Assembly (NCBI GenBank): GCA_029210725.1
Contig: JARGFM010000022.1
Location: 1-53,061, forward strand
Direction of reading: 5' to 3'
DNA: 53,061 bases
Source: Bacteroidales bacterium
Lineage (GTDB): Bacteria; Bacteroidota; Bacteroidia; Bacteroidales; GCA-2748055
Shown: positions 7,388 to 14,662 of the stretch, piece by piece
How positions within the stretch are numbered: position 1 is the first letter of the stretch
Layout: each line of letters starts with the position of its first letter
The notes under the pieces: generated by a model
What the model was told of the DNA's origin: nothing
Database searches by the model: none
Seen by the model: the letters and a program-made list of their open reading frames with translations, nothing else
Translations under genes and position numbers: made by a program

Positions 7388-7825
7388 ATGAAATCAGGTG
7401 ATCATCAGATCAATCAGAAGTTAAAGGATGCCGGGATGAGAGTTACCCCTCAGCGTTTTGCCATCCTGGAAGCTGTCTGCACCCTTGGCAACCATCCCAC
7501 TGCCGACCAAATTATTGATTATATCCGGAGTTCCCATCCGGGTATTGCCACAGGTACGGTTTACAATGTACTGGATGTGATGGTGGAAAAGAAACTGGTG
7601 CGTCGTGTCAAAACAGATAAAGATGCCATGCGCTACGATGGAATCCTGAAAAAGCATCATCATATCTATTGCTCTGAAACGGACCGGATCGAAGATTATT
7701 TCGATGAAGAACTGAATCAGTTGCTCCAGGAATACTTCAGCAAAAAAAGTCTGCCTCATTTTAATATTGAGGATATCATTCTGCAGATCAAAGGAAATTT
7801 TAAGCATAATAAACAAGCAATTTGA
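7388..7825 (+). CDS. perR: Fur-family transcriptional repressor, PerR type
   Basis: A 145-residue Fur-family regulator. Residues 1-80 form the winged helix, with RVTPQRFAILEAV and the HPTADQIIDYI helix whose His is a metal ligand. The regulatory metal region reads MRYDGILKKHHHIYCSETD then RIEDYFDEEL, with Asp and His residues placed as in PerR. The usual structural zinc pair CxxC is incomplete (YCSET in place of CxxCG) and there is no second CxxC at the C-terminus, so the structural zinc site is missing. PerR proteins sense peroxide by metal-catalysed oxidation of His ligands and repress defence genes. The gene runs directly into a peroxiredoxin 25 nt downstream, which supports PerR over Fur or Zur. 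A palindromic operator candidate lies just upstream. Confidence 0.82.
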   Translation: MKSGDHQINQKLKDAGMRVTPQRFAILEAVCTLGNHPTADQIIDYIRSSHPGIATGTVYNVLDVMVEKKLVRRVKTDKDAMRYDGILKKHHHIYCSETDRIEDYFDEELNQLLQEYFSKKSLPHFNIEDIILQIKGNFKHNKQAI

Positions 7826-7850
7826 TTAATCTTTAAAAACAACAAGCACA

Positions 7851-8564
7851 ATGGAAGAACAAGTAAAAGTGACAAGCATGCCCCGTATTGGCGACAAAGC
7901 GCCCGAGTTTAAGGCCAAAACCACTCAGGGCGACATTAATTACCCCTCCGATTATAAAGGAAGCTGGACCATCCTGTTCAGTCACCCCGCTGATTTTACC
8001 CCGGTTTGCACCACCGAATTTATGACCTTCGCTACGCTGGAGGAGAAGTTTGAAAAGGCCAATTGCAAACTGGTAGGGCTCTCCGTGGATGGTCTTTACA
8101 GCCATATTGCATGGCTCAGGAGGATCCAGGAAACCATGGAATTTAATGGAATGAAAAATGTGGAGGTGAAATTTCCCCTGATTGAGGATATCACCATGGA
8201 TGTTGCCAGACTTTATGGCATGATCCAGCCCAATGAAGATACCACCAAGGCGGTCAGGGCTGTATTCTTTGTGGATCCCAAGGGGATCATCCGGGCAATC
8301 GTTTATTATCCGCTCAGCCTGGGACGTAATTTCGATGAGCTGTACCGGGCATTGATTGCCATGCAGACAGCCGATGCTTTTGATTGCGCCACACCGGCCG
8401 ACTGGCGTCCGGGAGATGATGTGATCGTTCCCCCTGCCGGGTCCTGTGGAACTGCAGCAGATCGTATGGAAGGAAAAGAAGATGGAGTCGAGTGTGTCGA
8501 TTGGTTCTTCTGCACCAGGAAGATCAGCGAAGAGACAGTACTGAAAAAAATCCTGAACAAGTAG
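7851..8564 (+). CDS. Peroxiredoxin, Prx6/1-Cys type with C-terminal Cys pair
   Basis: A 237-residue thiol peroxidase that reduces hydrogen peroxide and organic hydroperoxides in the cytoplasm. The peroxidatic Cys is C53 in PADFTPVCTTEF, with the preceding Pro and Thr of the active site in place. The C-terminal Prx domain carries PADWRPGDDVIVPP, and additional cysteines are at C199, C215 and C221 (VECVDWFFCTRKI). This layout matches archaeal-type Prx6 enzymes, in which the C-terminal cysteines take part in resolving the oxidised enzyme. It is the second gene of the perR operon, so peroxide-inducible control by PerR is likely. A terminator follows 31 nt after the stop. Confidence 0.92.
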   Translation: MEEQVKVTSMPRIGDKAPEFKAKTTQGDINYPSDYKGSWTILFSHPADFTPVCTTEFMTFATLEEKFEKANCKLVGLSVDGLYSHIAWLRRIQETMEFNGMKNVEVKFPLIEDITMDVARLYGMIQPNEDTTKAVRAVFFVDPKGIIRAIVYYPLSLGRNFDELYRALIAMQTADAFDCATPADWRPGDDVIVPPAGSCGTAADRMEGKEDGVECVDWFFCTRKISEETVLKKILNK

Positions 8565-8595
8565 TTTTTCACCTTTGTTCCAGCTTAATAAGAGG

Positions 8596-8633
8596 CCGTC
8601 TCAAAAGTCAATTTGAGACGGTTTCTTTTTTTT
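8596..8633 (+). terminator. Rho-independent terminator after the peroxiredoxin gene
   Basis: A perfect 10-bp stem, CCGTCTCAAA (8596-8605) with TTTGAGACGG (8612-8621), has a 6-nt loop and is followed by a T-rich tail interrupted by one C. It closes the perR-peroxiredoxin operon. Confidence 0.85.
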
Positions 8634-8746
8634 ATGTATTGAGCCAGGGAGATAAGCCTCCAATGGTGCGCTGGCACAAATGTCCTTTTAAACACGGCTG
8701 CCCTCAGGGGCTTTGGCCTTTATCATCCGGGGTCCGGGAGAAAGGG

Positions 8747-9325
8747 CTAATCGCTGAACATGGCCTGATAATCGGGATCATCCTTGATCCTGTTGATCAG
8801 GTACTCTTTGCAGAAATGCCGGCGCTTTCGAACATAGCCCTCGCTTCTGAATCCCAGTTGATGAGCAATTTCAGAGGAACTCAGATCCTGGGCAGTCAGC
8901 TGAAGTATCTTTTGACAATCTTCGGGTATGCCAAGCAGAGTACGCTGATAAATAGCCATCCGGAGATCATTGTCTTCAACAGGTAAAGGTTCTTCAAATT
9001 CGATGCGTTCTTCCATATCCCGGTTGAGCGGATCAATCTCAATCCTCTTGATCTGCCGAAGATGTTTCAACCAGAGCAAACGCGAAATGGAATAGATATA
9101 GGTGGAAAACGCTGCCTCAAGCCTGAAACTCTGGCCATTCTTTAACTTCTTGAAAATGATGATTAAAGACTCCTGGAAGATATCTTCAGCATCCGATTCA
9201 GAACCGGCATTATGAAGGACCAGCTGCCTGACCGCGGTGAAGCTGTTTTTATATATGTACTGCAGAACACGGTTGTCCCGTTTTCTGAGTCCGGCTATTA
9301 TTTCTTCATCAGACAGCCTTTTCAC
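8747..9325 (-). CDS. ECF-like sigma-70 family RNA polymerase sigma factor
   Basis: A protein of about 192 residues with sigma region 2 (AEDIFQESLIIIFKKLKN, then FSTYIYSISRLLWLKHLR) and region 4 (IPEDCQKILQLTAQDLSSSE, IAHQLGFRSEGYVRKRRHFC). It would direct RNA polymerase to a small regulon. The start is uncertain: the frame stays open to an ATG at 9433, which would overlap the upstream M64 gene by 58 nt and adds a segment with no sigma-like sequence. A GTG at 9325 (VKRLSDEEIIAGL) begins right at the conserved domain and is preferred. No anti-sigma gene is adjacent. The closest anti-sigma-like protein is the TPR membrane protein at 2990-3748, about 5 kb away, so pairing with it is speculative. 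Confidence 0.82.
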   Translation of the reverse strand: MKRLSDEEIIAGLRKRDNRVLQYIYKNSFTAVRQLVLHNAGSESDAEDIFQESLIIIFKKLKNGQSFRLEAAFSTYIYSISRLLWLKHLRQIKRIEIDPLNRDMEERIEFEEPLPVEDNDLRMAIYQRTLLGIPEDCQKILQLTAQDLSSSEIAHQLGFRSEGYVRKRRHFCKEYLINRIKDDPDYQAMFSD

Positions 9326-9375
9326 TTGACCAGGGTTGGATTTTGCTGAACGACAAATATAAAAATTATAATGTT

Positions 9376-10659
9376 CTAAAGCCCTGTAACTCGTTTTATC
9401 ATCCTGAGCAGTGCTTCGGAACAAACCGGACAAAAGACAGCCTCATTGGTATGCATCCGGCAATCCATCATGGGCCGGAACACCCCTTTGGCCACATATC
9501 CGCCTCCTTCATATACTCCGACTATATCCCTGTTCTTGTCTTCAGCAGGGGTCGGGACGGGAGTCCCTTCAGGGACCATCTGTTTCCATTTTGAATCAAA
9601 GTCAAGCAGGGTGGTCAGGTTGGGGTTCCATGGTTCCACATCCAGGGGAAAGTAGTCGTTATAGGCCACTGCCGAAGAGTAGTATTCATCGGCCAGTCCG
9701 CAGAATGAATGTCCGAATTCATGGATCACCACCGCCCTGGACTGGATATTGTCGGCGGCCGAGATGCTGTAGTGGTTGTAGATGCCACCTCCCCCGTACT
9801 TATCTGTGTTTACCAGGATATAAATCTGATCATAGTGCTCACAGGCTGCCACATCACAGACTGCCCGGTAATCCATGGTGGTCATATAACGCTCCACTCC
9901 AAAGGTGTAGAAGCTGGAGTTCAGCACGGTATTTTTCCATATCCCCTCTCCCGGAATATCGGTGCCTGAATCCCGGCTGAACGATTTTACAGCCCGGATG
10001 TTAAATTGTTTCCTCTTGCCTGTAAAAGGCTCCTCAGAAAAAATGTAGCCGGCCGATCGCCTGGCATCCTCCAGGAATTTATCCATCTCTTCCCGTTGAT
10101 ATCCCTCTGCGAGGAAAAGAATATCGACCTTCTCTTCAGGAGAGCCATGGATCTCCAGGTCGGCCGATTCAAACTGAAAGGGGTTTCCGGGATCCCAGTA
10201 GATCGATGCCGGATCAAAAGAAGCCGACCAGCCTTTTTCGAACACTCCGGCACTGTTGCGGTCATGGATCTCAACCACAACGGCTGCTTTGGGCCATGGG
10301 AACCTGAGTACGTGAGGATAGGCCCTCCTGATCTTCTGCGATTCTTCCGTTGTCTGCCACTCCCGAAAAAGGGTGCAATAACTGTGGCTGAAAATAATCT
10401 CACCGCTGGAGTCACTCTTCACCACAAATTTGTGGTCGCCGTAGTCGAAAGGGTCTGTCAGATTTAAACGGGATCCACTGTAAAACTGCTCTTTTTTCAC
10501 GCCGGATAAGGCATAGCTGGTCTCCCCGGCGCTTCCCGAAAACACCAGATCGATCCTCATCACGCCCTGGTCAAAATACTGATCAAAATCCTGGCTCCTG
10601 GCAGTTTGAAAAACCAGCAGCAGACAAATGCCTGCCATAAGGGGGGAGATATTTTTCAT
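9376..10659 (-). CDS. Exported M64-family (IgA peptidase-like) zinc metallopeptidase
   Basis: A 427-residue secreted metallopeptidase. Residues 1-23 form a signal peptide (MKNISPLMAGICLLLVFQTA, then RSQ). A beta-rich N-terminal domain of about 150 residues precedes the catalytic domain. The zinc motif HEFGHSFCGLADEYY (His313, Glu314, His317) is typical of peptidase M64, as are VDILFLAEGY and the late CRMHT / CPVCSEALLRMI block. The open frame runs ten codons further upstream, but ATG at 10659 gives a proper signal peptide. M64 members include IgA-cleaving enzymes of gut bacteria; in this organism a general extracellular peptidase is the safer reading. It is divergent from the MscS channel and lies directly upstream of the sigma factor on the same strand. 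Confidence 0.87.
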   Translation of the reverse strand: MKNISPLMAGICLLLVFQTARSQDFDQYFDQGVMRIDLVFSGSAGETSYALSGVKKEQFYSGSRLNLTDPFDYGDHKFVVKSDSSGEIIFSHSYCTLFREWQTTEESQKIRRAYPHVLRFPWPKAAVVVEIHDRNSAGVFEKGWSASFDPASIYWDPGNPFQFESADLEIHGSPEEKVDILFLAEGYQREEMDKFLEDARRSAGYIFSEEPFTGKRKQFNIRAVKSFSRDSGTDIPGEGIWKNTVLNSSFYTFGVERYMTTMDYRAVCDVAACEHYDQIYILVNTDKYGGGGIYNHYSISAADNIQSRAVVIHEFGHSFCGLADEYYSSAVAYNDYFPLDVEPWNPNLTTLLDFDSKWKQMVPEGTPVPTPAEDKNRDIVGVYEGGGYVAKGVFRPMMDCRMHTNEAVFCPVCSEALLRMIKRVTGL

Positions 10660-10758
10660 TCCGGGGAATTTTAGATTTAAAGATCGCAATATAAGTGCTA
10701 TTCCTGATTTAATATTGATATTTTAGTATCTTATTTGTGCATCAGAAAAAACTTAAAT

Positions 10759-12015
10759 ATGATGATTGAAAGATGGATTACCTGGTATATTGAGCTGCTA
10801 TCCGGAACCGGACTGTCGGAGGGCATGCAGGTTATTATTGAAAATGCCACCGTTATTCTGCTTACAATCATCCTGGCAATCCTGGCCGATTTTATCGTAA
10901 AAAGGATGATCATCAGTTCCATCACCAGACTGGCAAAACGGTCGAAGAACGACTGGGACGATGTTTTTGTGAAACGGAGGGTATTTAACCGTTTTGCTCA
11001 TCTGGCACCGGCCCTGATTGTTTACTATGCGCTTCAGTATATTTTTGAGGCTGAGAAACTGGTCAACTTCCTGGGTAACATCACCCAGGCTTACATGGTA
11101 CTGGTGGTCCTGCTGGTCATTGATTCTTTACTTAATGCCATCCATGAAATCTACCAGAAACTGCCCATTTCAAAGGGAAGGAACATTAAGGGCTACATGC
11201 AGGTGGTGAAGATTGTATTCTATTTCGCCGCAGTGATCCTGATTATTTCCATTTTCAGCGGGAAGGCTCCCAATTCCCTGTTAACGGGTTTGGGTGCGAT
11301 GGCCGCTGTTTTGATACTGGTCTTTAAGGATACCATCCTGGGATTTGTGGCCAGCATACAGCTTTCGGCCAATCAGATGGTCAATGTGGGCGACTGGATC
11401 TCCATGCCCAAATACAATGCCGACGGGGATGTGATCGACATCAGCCTCAATACGGTGAAAGTGCAGAACTGGGATAAGACCATTGCCACTATTCCCACCT
11501 ATGCCCTGGTTTCCGAATCCTTCAATAACTGGAAGGGGATGGAGAAAAGTGGTGGCCGAAGGATCAAACGCTCCGTAAACATCGATATGAGCAGTGTCAC
11601 CTTCCTGAATGCTGAACAAATTGAAAAACTTGGCAATTTCCACCTGCTAAAGGATTATATCAGCAGCAAGCAAAAGGAGATTGCCGAATACAACAAATCC
11701 CTCAAGCTGGAGGAGGGGGTAGTGACCAACGGACGGAAAATGACCAATCTGGGTACCTTCCGGAAATATCTGGAGGAATACCTGTTGCAGCATCCGAAGA
11801 TCCATAAGGATATGACCTTCCTGGTCAGGCACCTTCAGCCCACCGACAAAGGTTTGCCACTGGAGATTTATGTCTTCTCCAGGGACCAGGCCTGGGCGAA
11901 GTATGAGGCGCTCCAGGCAGATATCTTTGACCATATCCTGGCCATCTTGCCGGAATTTGACCTGCGTATATTCCAGAATCCTACCGGTCAGGATTTTCAT
12001 AAACTCACCGAATAA
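10759..12015 (+). CDS. Small-conductance mechanosensitive channel, YbdG-like MscS family
   Basis: A 418-residue inner-membrane channel that would release osmolytes on hypo-osmotic shock. Several membrane helices are visible (NATVILLTIILAILADFIV, QAYMVLVVLLVIDSLL, VVKIVFYFAAVILIISIF, and the pore-lining GLGAMAAVLILVFKDTILGF). They are followed by the MscS beta domain (SANQMVNVGDWISMP, VKVQNWDKTIATIPTYALV). A long C-terminal insertion (about 60 residues, including YISSKQKEIAEYNKSLKLEE) and the ending match E. coli YbdG in plan and length. The frame begins with TTG at 10735, but ATG at 10759, or the next codon, is the likelier start. It is divergent from the M64 peptidase gene. Confidence 0.9.
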   Translation: MMIERWITWYIELLSGTGLSEGMQVIIENATVILLTIILAILADFIVKRMIISSITRLAKRSKNDWDDVFVKRRVFNRFAHLAPALIVYYALQYIFEAEKLVNFLGNITQAYMVLVVLLVIDSLLNAIHEIYQKLPISKGRNIKGYMQVVKIVFYFAAVILIISIFSGKAPNSLLTGLGAMAAVLILVFKDTILGFVASIQLSANQMVNVGDWISMPKYNADGDVIDISLNTVKVQNWDKTIATIPTYALVSESFNNWKGMEKSGGRRIKRSVNIDMSSVTFLNAEQIEKLGNFHLLKDYISSKQKEIAEYNKSLKLEEGVVTNGRKMTNLGTFRKYLEEYLLQHPKIHKDMTFLVRHLQPTDKGLPLEIYVFSRDQAWAKYEALQADIFDHILAILPEFDLRIFQNPTGQDFHKLTE

Positions 12016-12066
12016 AATCAGATGTAAGGGTTTTGGGGGCTAATATGTTTAAAATCACACCTCCGC

Positions 12067-12099
12067 TTGTTAACTTCTTTCAAATTGTAACTACATTTG
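12067..12099 (+). promoter_or_regulatory. Candidate Bacteroidota promoter upstream of the Lrp/AsnC gene
   Basis: TTG at 12067-12069 and TACATTTG at 12092-12099 fit the -33 and -7 elements with a 22-nt spacer. The -7 box ends 33 nt before the ATG at 12133. Confidence 0.4.
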
Positions 12100-12132
12100 A
12101 ATATTCATAACAGATTATAAATTCGCTTCCGC

Positions 12133-12597
12133 ATGGATGAGACGCATCATATTGACGACCTTGATCGCAAGATCCTCTCCCTGATTACTAAAAATGCCCG
12201 CATTCCTTACCTGGAGGTTGCCAGAGAGTGCAAGGTTTCGGGTGCTGCCATTCATCAACGAATCCAGCGCCTTTCTAAACTGGGTGTGATTACCGGATCA
12301 GAATTTAGTATCAGCCCGAAAAAGATTGGCTTTAATACCTGCGCCTATGTGGGTATTTTCCTGGACAGTGCCAGCCTGTATCCCCAGGTGGTGGAGCAGC
12401 TGAAAGATATTCCCGAAATCACTCAATGCCACTATATTACAGGCGGGTACTCTATCTTTATTAAAATATACACCAGGAACAACGAAGACCTGAAACTTCT
12501 TCTGGTCGATAAAGTACAGGCTATCAAGGGTATATCAAGAACTGAAACCTTCATTTCCCTGGAGGAGAGTTTCAACCGGCAGCTCCCCCTGGGATAG
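12133..12597 (+). CDS. Lrp/AsnC family transcriptional regulator
   Basis: A 154-residue regulator of the feast/famine family. Residues 1-65 form the helix-turn-helix (LDRKILSLITKNARIPYLEV, KVSGAAIHQRIQRLSKLGVI). Residues 75-150 form the RAM ligand-binding and oligomerisation domain (YVGIFLD, IPEITQCHYITGGYSIFIKI, GISRTETFISLEES). Such proteins usually bind amino acids and often regulate their own gene and transport or metabolism genes. No target is evident nearby. The gene stands alone, convergent with rlmB (12 nt between the stop codons), and has its own candidate promoter. Confidence 0.92.
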   Translation: MDETHHIDDLDRKILSLITKNARIPYLEVARECKVSGAAIHQRIQRLSKLGVITGSEFSISPKKIGFNTCAYVGIFLDSASLYPQVVEQLKDIPEITQCHYITGGYSIFIKIYTRNNEDLKLLLVDKVQAIKGISRTETFISLEESFNRQLPLG

Positions 12598-12609
12598 GGC
12601 CTCCTGAGT

Positions 12610-13350
12610 TTATTTGCTCCTTTGCCGGAGTGTCTCAAACAGGATCACGCCTGCAGCCACAGACACGTTCAGCGAAGAGATAGAGCCTTTCATCGGGATG
12701 GAGATCCAGGAAGCGGCCACCTTAAGCAAGGGGGCGGAGATTCCCGAATCTTCACTTCCCAGAACGATTCCGGCCGGACCGGTCATATCGCTGTCATAAA
12801 TGGAATCGCTGGCTTTTTCCGTGGCGGCAAACAGTCGCAGTCCGCTATCTGCCAGGAACCTCATTACTGTCAGCAGATCGCGGTGCCGGCATACCGGGAT
12901 CCGGTGCAGCGCTCCTGCCGAAGTTTTGATGGCATCGGCATTTACAGCCGCGCTTCCCGAGGCAGGAATAACCAGGGCATGAACACCGGCACATTCCGCA
13001 CTGCGCGCTATCGCGCCGAAATTGCGAACATCTGATATCCCGTCGAGCAGGAGGATCAGGGGGTCCTCCCCTTTTTCAAAAATGGACGGAAGCAGGCTGG
13101 TAATATCCGCGTAGGATATCTCCGAAAGGTAAGCGATTACTCCCTGGTGGTTCTTCCCGGTAATCCTGTTCAGTTTTTCCACCGGGACCTGATGAACAGG
13201 AATCTCCATCCTGCTCAGAACTGCCAGCAGTTTTTTCAGAAGATCCGATCCTGCTCCTCTTCTTACAAGCACCTTATCCAGATCCTTTCCAGCCTGGACA
13301 GCTTCCAGAACCGCATGTATGCCGAAAATATAGTTGTTGTTTTTTACCAT
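12610..13350 (-). CDS. rlmB: 23S rRNA 2'-O-methyltransferase of the TrmH/RlmB (SpoU) family
   Basis: A 246-residue SPOUT methyltransferase. The N-terminal substrate-binding domain starts MVKNNNYIFGIHAVLEAVQ. The catalytic knot shows LDGISDVRNFGAIARSAEC (motif 1), GPAGIVLGSEDSGIS (motif 2) and IPMKGSISSLNVSVAAGVIL (motif 3), all intact. RlmB methylates G2251 (E. coli numbering) in the peptidyl-transferase region of 23S rRNA. The closely related TrmH-type tRNA enzymes cannot be fully excluded. The ATG at 13350 overlaps the stop of the GWxTD gene by one base (TGATG), so translation is probably coupled. It is the last gene of the ABC-F/GWxTD/rlmB group. Confidence 0.88.
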   Translation of the reverse strand: MVKNNNYIFGIHAVLEAVQAGKDLDKVLVRRGAGSDLLKKLLAVLSRMEIPVHQVPVEKLNRITGKNHQGVIAYLSEISYADITSLLPSIFEKGEDPLILLLDGISDVRNFGAIARSAECAGVHALVIPASGSAAVNADAIKTSAGALHRIPVCRHRDLLTVMRFLADSGLRLFAATEKASDSIYDSDMTGPAGIVLGSEDSGISAPLLKVAASWISIPMKGSISSLNVSVAAGVILFETLRQRSK

Positions 13351-14648
13351 CAGGAACCCATTGAATACACCTTTCCGTTTCTCCAGGACCTGATGGCTTC
13401 GTTCCGGAAAGACTGCGACTCGGGGGTCTTCTGCCACATCATATTCTGGTCGGAAAAGGCATCCTGCACACGCTCAAATCTGAACTCCACAACTTTGCTT
13501 CTGCGCTTTGCAAAATAATACCAGCTCTCTCCCCTGCTGGTCATCTGGATCCTTGCAGGAGGTCCGAAAAGTATAAATATCATTCCCTGGTCGGTCTTCC
13601 AGCCCTCCTTATTGGAGGAGAAGTACAAATTTGAATAGACCACCCTGTTGTAGTAGATCCGGATCAGTTCCCTGGATCTTTCCACACTGTTTCCCATTTT
13701 TAACCAGAAATTATCTACGGCCAGCTTCCTGTTTGGCTGTGTTCTCAGATCCCTGTATTCGGCAAGGGTAGCCAGGTAAAAGAGTGGCTCCATCAACTCC
13801 CTGGTGGTCTTTACTTCGGGAAAAGAGCCTCCGAAATTAAAAAGGGTAAGCCCCTTTTCGTGTTCTTTATCCACTTTTACATGGTACATACCTTCCTGGC
13901 GGAGATCATAATCAAAGGTGTCGATCAGGGGAAATATATAACTGGTATCTGGTGTGTAATTCATGGTATAATCAGAAGTGGCTGTGACGGGAGGACGGGG
14001 CAGTTCACTGGAGAACCTGAAATAGTCCACATAGATCGAGTCATATCCCCGGTCCCTGTACCTTATATTGAATTTTTCGCCCGCCAGGAAAAAACGCATG
14101 AATTTGGGATATCCCGAATAGGAGGAAATTACTTTGAAATTCTGGGGACTGAAGAGACTGGTTTTATCCACATAGAGGTACTCCAGGCCAATGCTGCCAC
14201 GGTTCAGATCTGTTGTTTCCACCTTAAGCAGGTAACGGGAACCCTGTCTGACCGGGATGGTGAGCGATGCAAAAAAAGCCGGGCTCTTCTCATCCTTTTC
14301 CAGTAACTTGTAAACCACCGAAGCCGAATCGGCCAGAAGGTCCTCCTCTCCGTTTTCTCCCATGATTAAAAGCTCGTAGTTGACTTTAAGCAAGGCGCGG
14401 TATTCGAACTCTTCGTTGGTCTGGTTAAACCTCAATTCCGAAGGATAGGCCCTGATATACAGAACGCTGTAGTTATCGTTCTCATGATAAAGAGAGAAAT
14501 CGGGATGCAGCGAAAGCTTACTGGGGTTGTACAGGGAGGCCATCTGCCCCTCCTTTTCGCTGCCGGCTGTATTTTTTGAAGAGCTGCATCCGGCAGTCAG
14601 CCCGGCTAAGATACAGCAGGTCATCAAGCATACATGGATCCGTCCCAT
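13350..14648 (-). CDS. GWxTD domain lipoprotein
   Basis: A 432-residue lipoprotein. Residues 1-21 form a type II signal sequence with lipobox LTAGC (Cys21). A long beta-rich region precedes the C-terminal GWxTD domain. This begins near YSNLYFSSNKEGWKTDQGMI and continues FILFGPPARIQ and ESWYYFAK. The family is widespread in Bacteroidota and Gemmatimonadota-like genomes, but its biochemical role is unknown to me. It lies between an ABC-F ATPase 14 nt upstream and rlmB, with which it overlaps by one base, so the three form one operon. Attachment to the inner or outer membrane after lipidation is expected. Confidence 0.85.
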   Translation of the reverse strand: MGRIHVCLMTCCILAGLTAGCSSSKNTAGSEKEGQMASLYNPSKLSLHPDFSLYHENDNYSVLYIRAYPSELRFNQTNEEFEYRALLKVNYELLIMGENGEEDLLADSASVVYKLLEKDEKSPAFFASLTIPVRQGSRYLLKVETTDLNRGSIGLEYLYVDKTSLFSPQNFKVISSYSGYPKFMRFFLAGEKFNIRYRDRGYDSIYVDYFRFSSELPRPPVTATSDYTMNYTPDTSYIFPLIDTFDYDLRQEGMYHVKVDKEHEKGLTLFNFGGSFPEVKTTRELMEPLFYLATLAEYRDLRTQPNRKLAVDNFWLKMGNSVERSRELIRIYYNRVVYSNLYFSSNKEGWKTDQGMIFILFGPPARIQMTSRGESWYYFAKRRSKVVEFRFERVQDAFSDQNMMWQKTPESQSFRNEAIRSWRNGKVYSMGS

Positions 14649-14662
14649 ATCCCTAAAATTAA

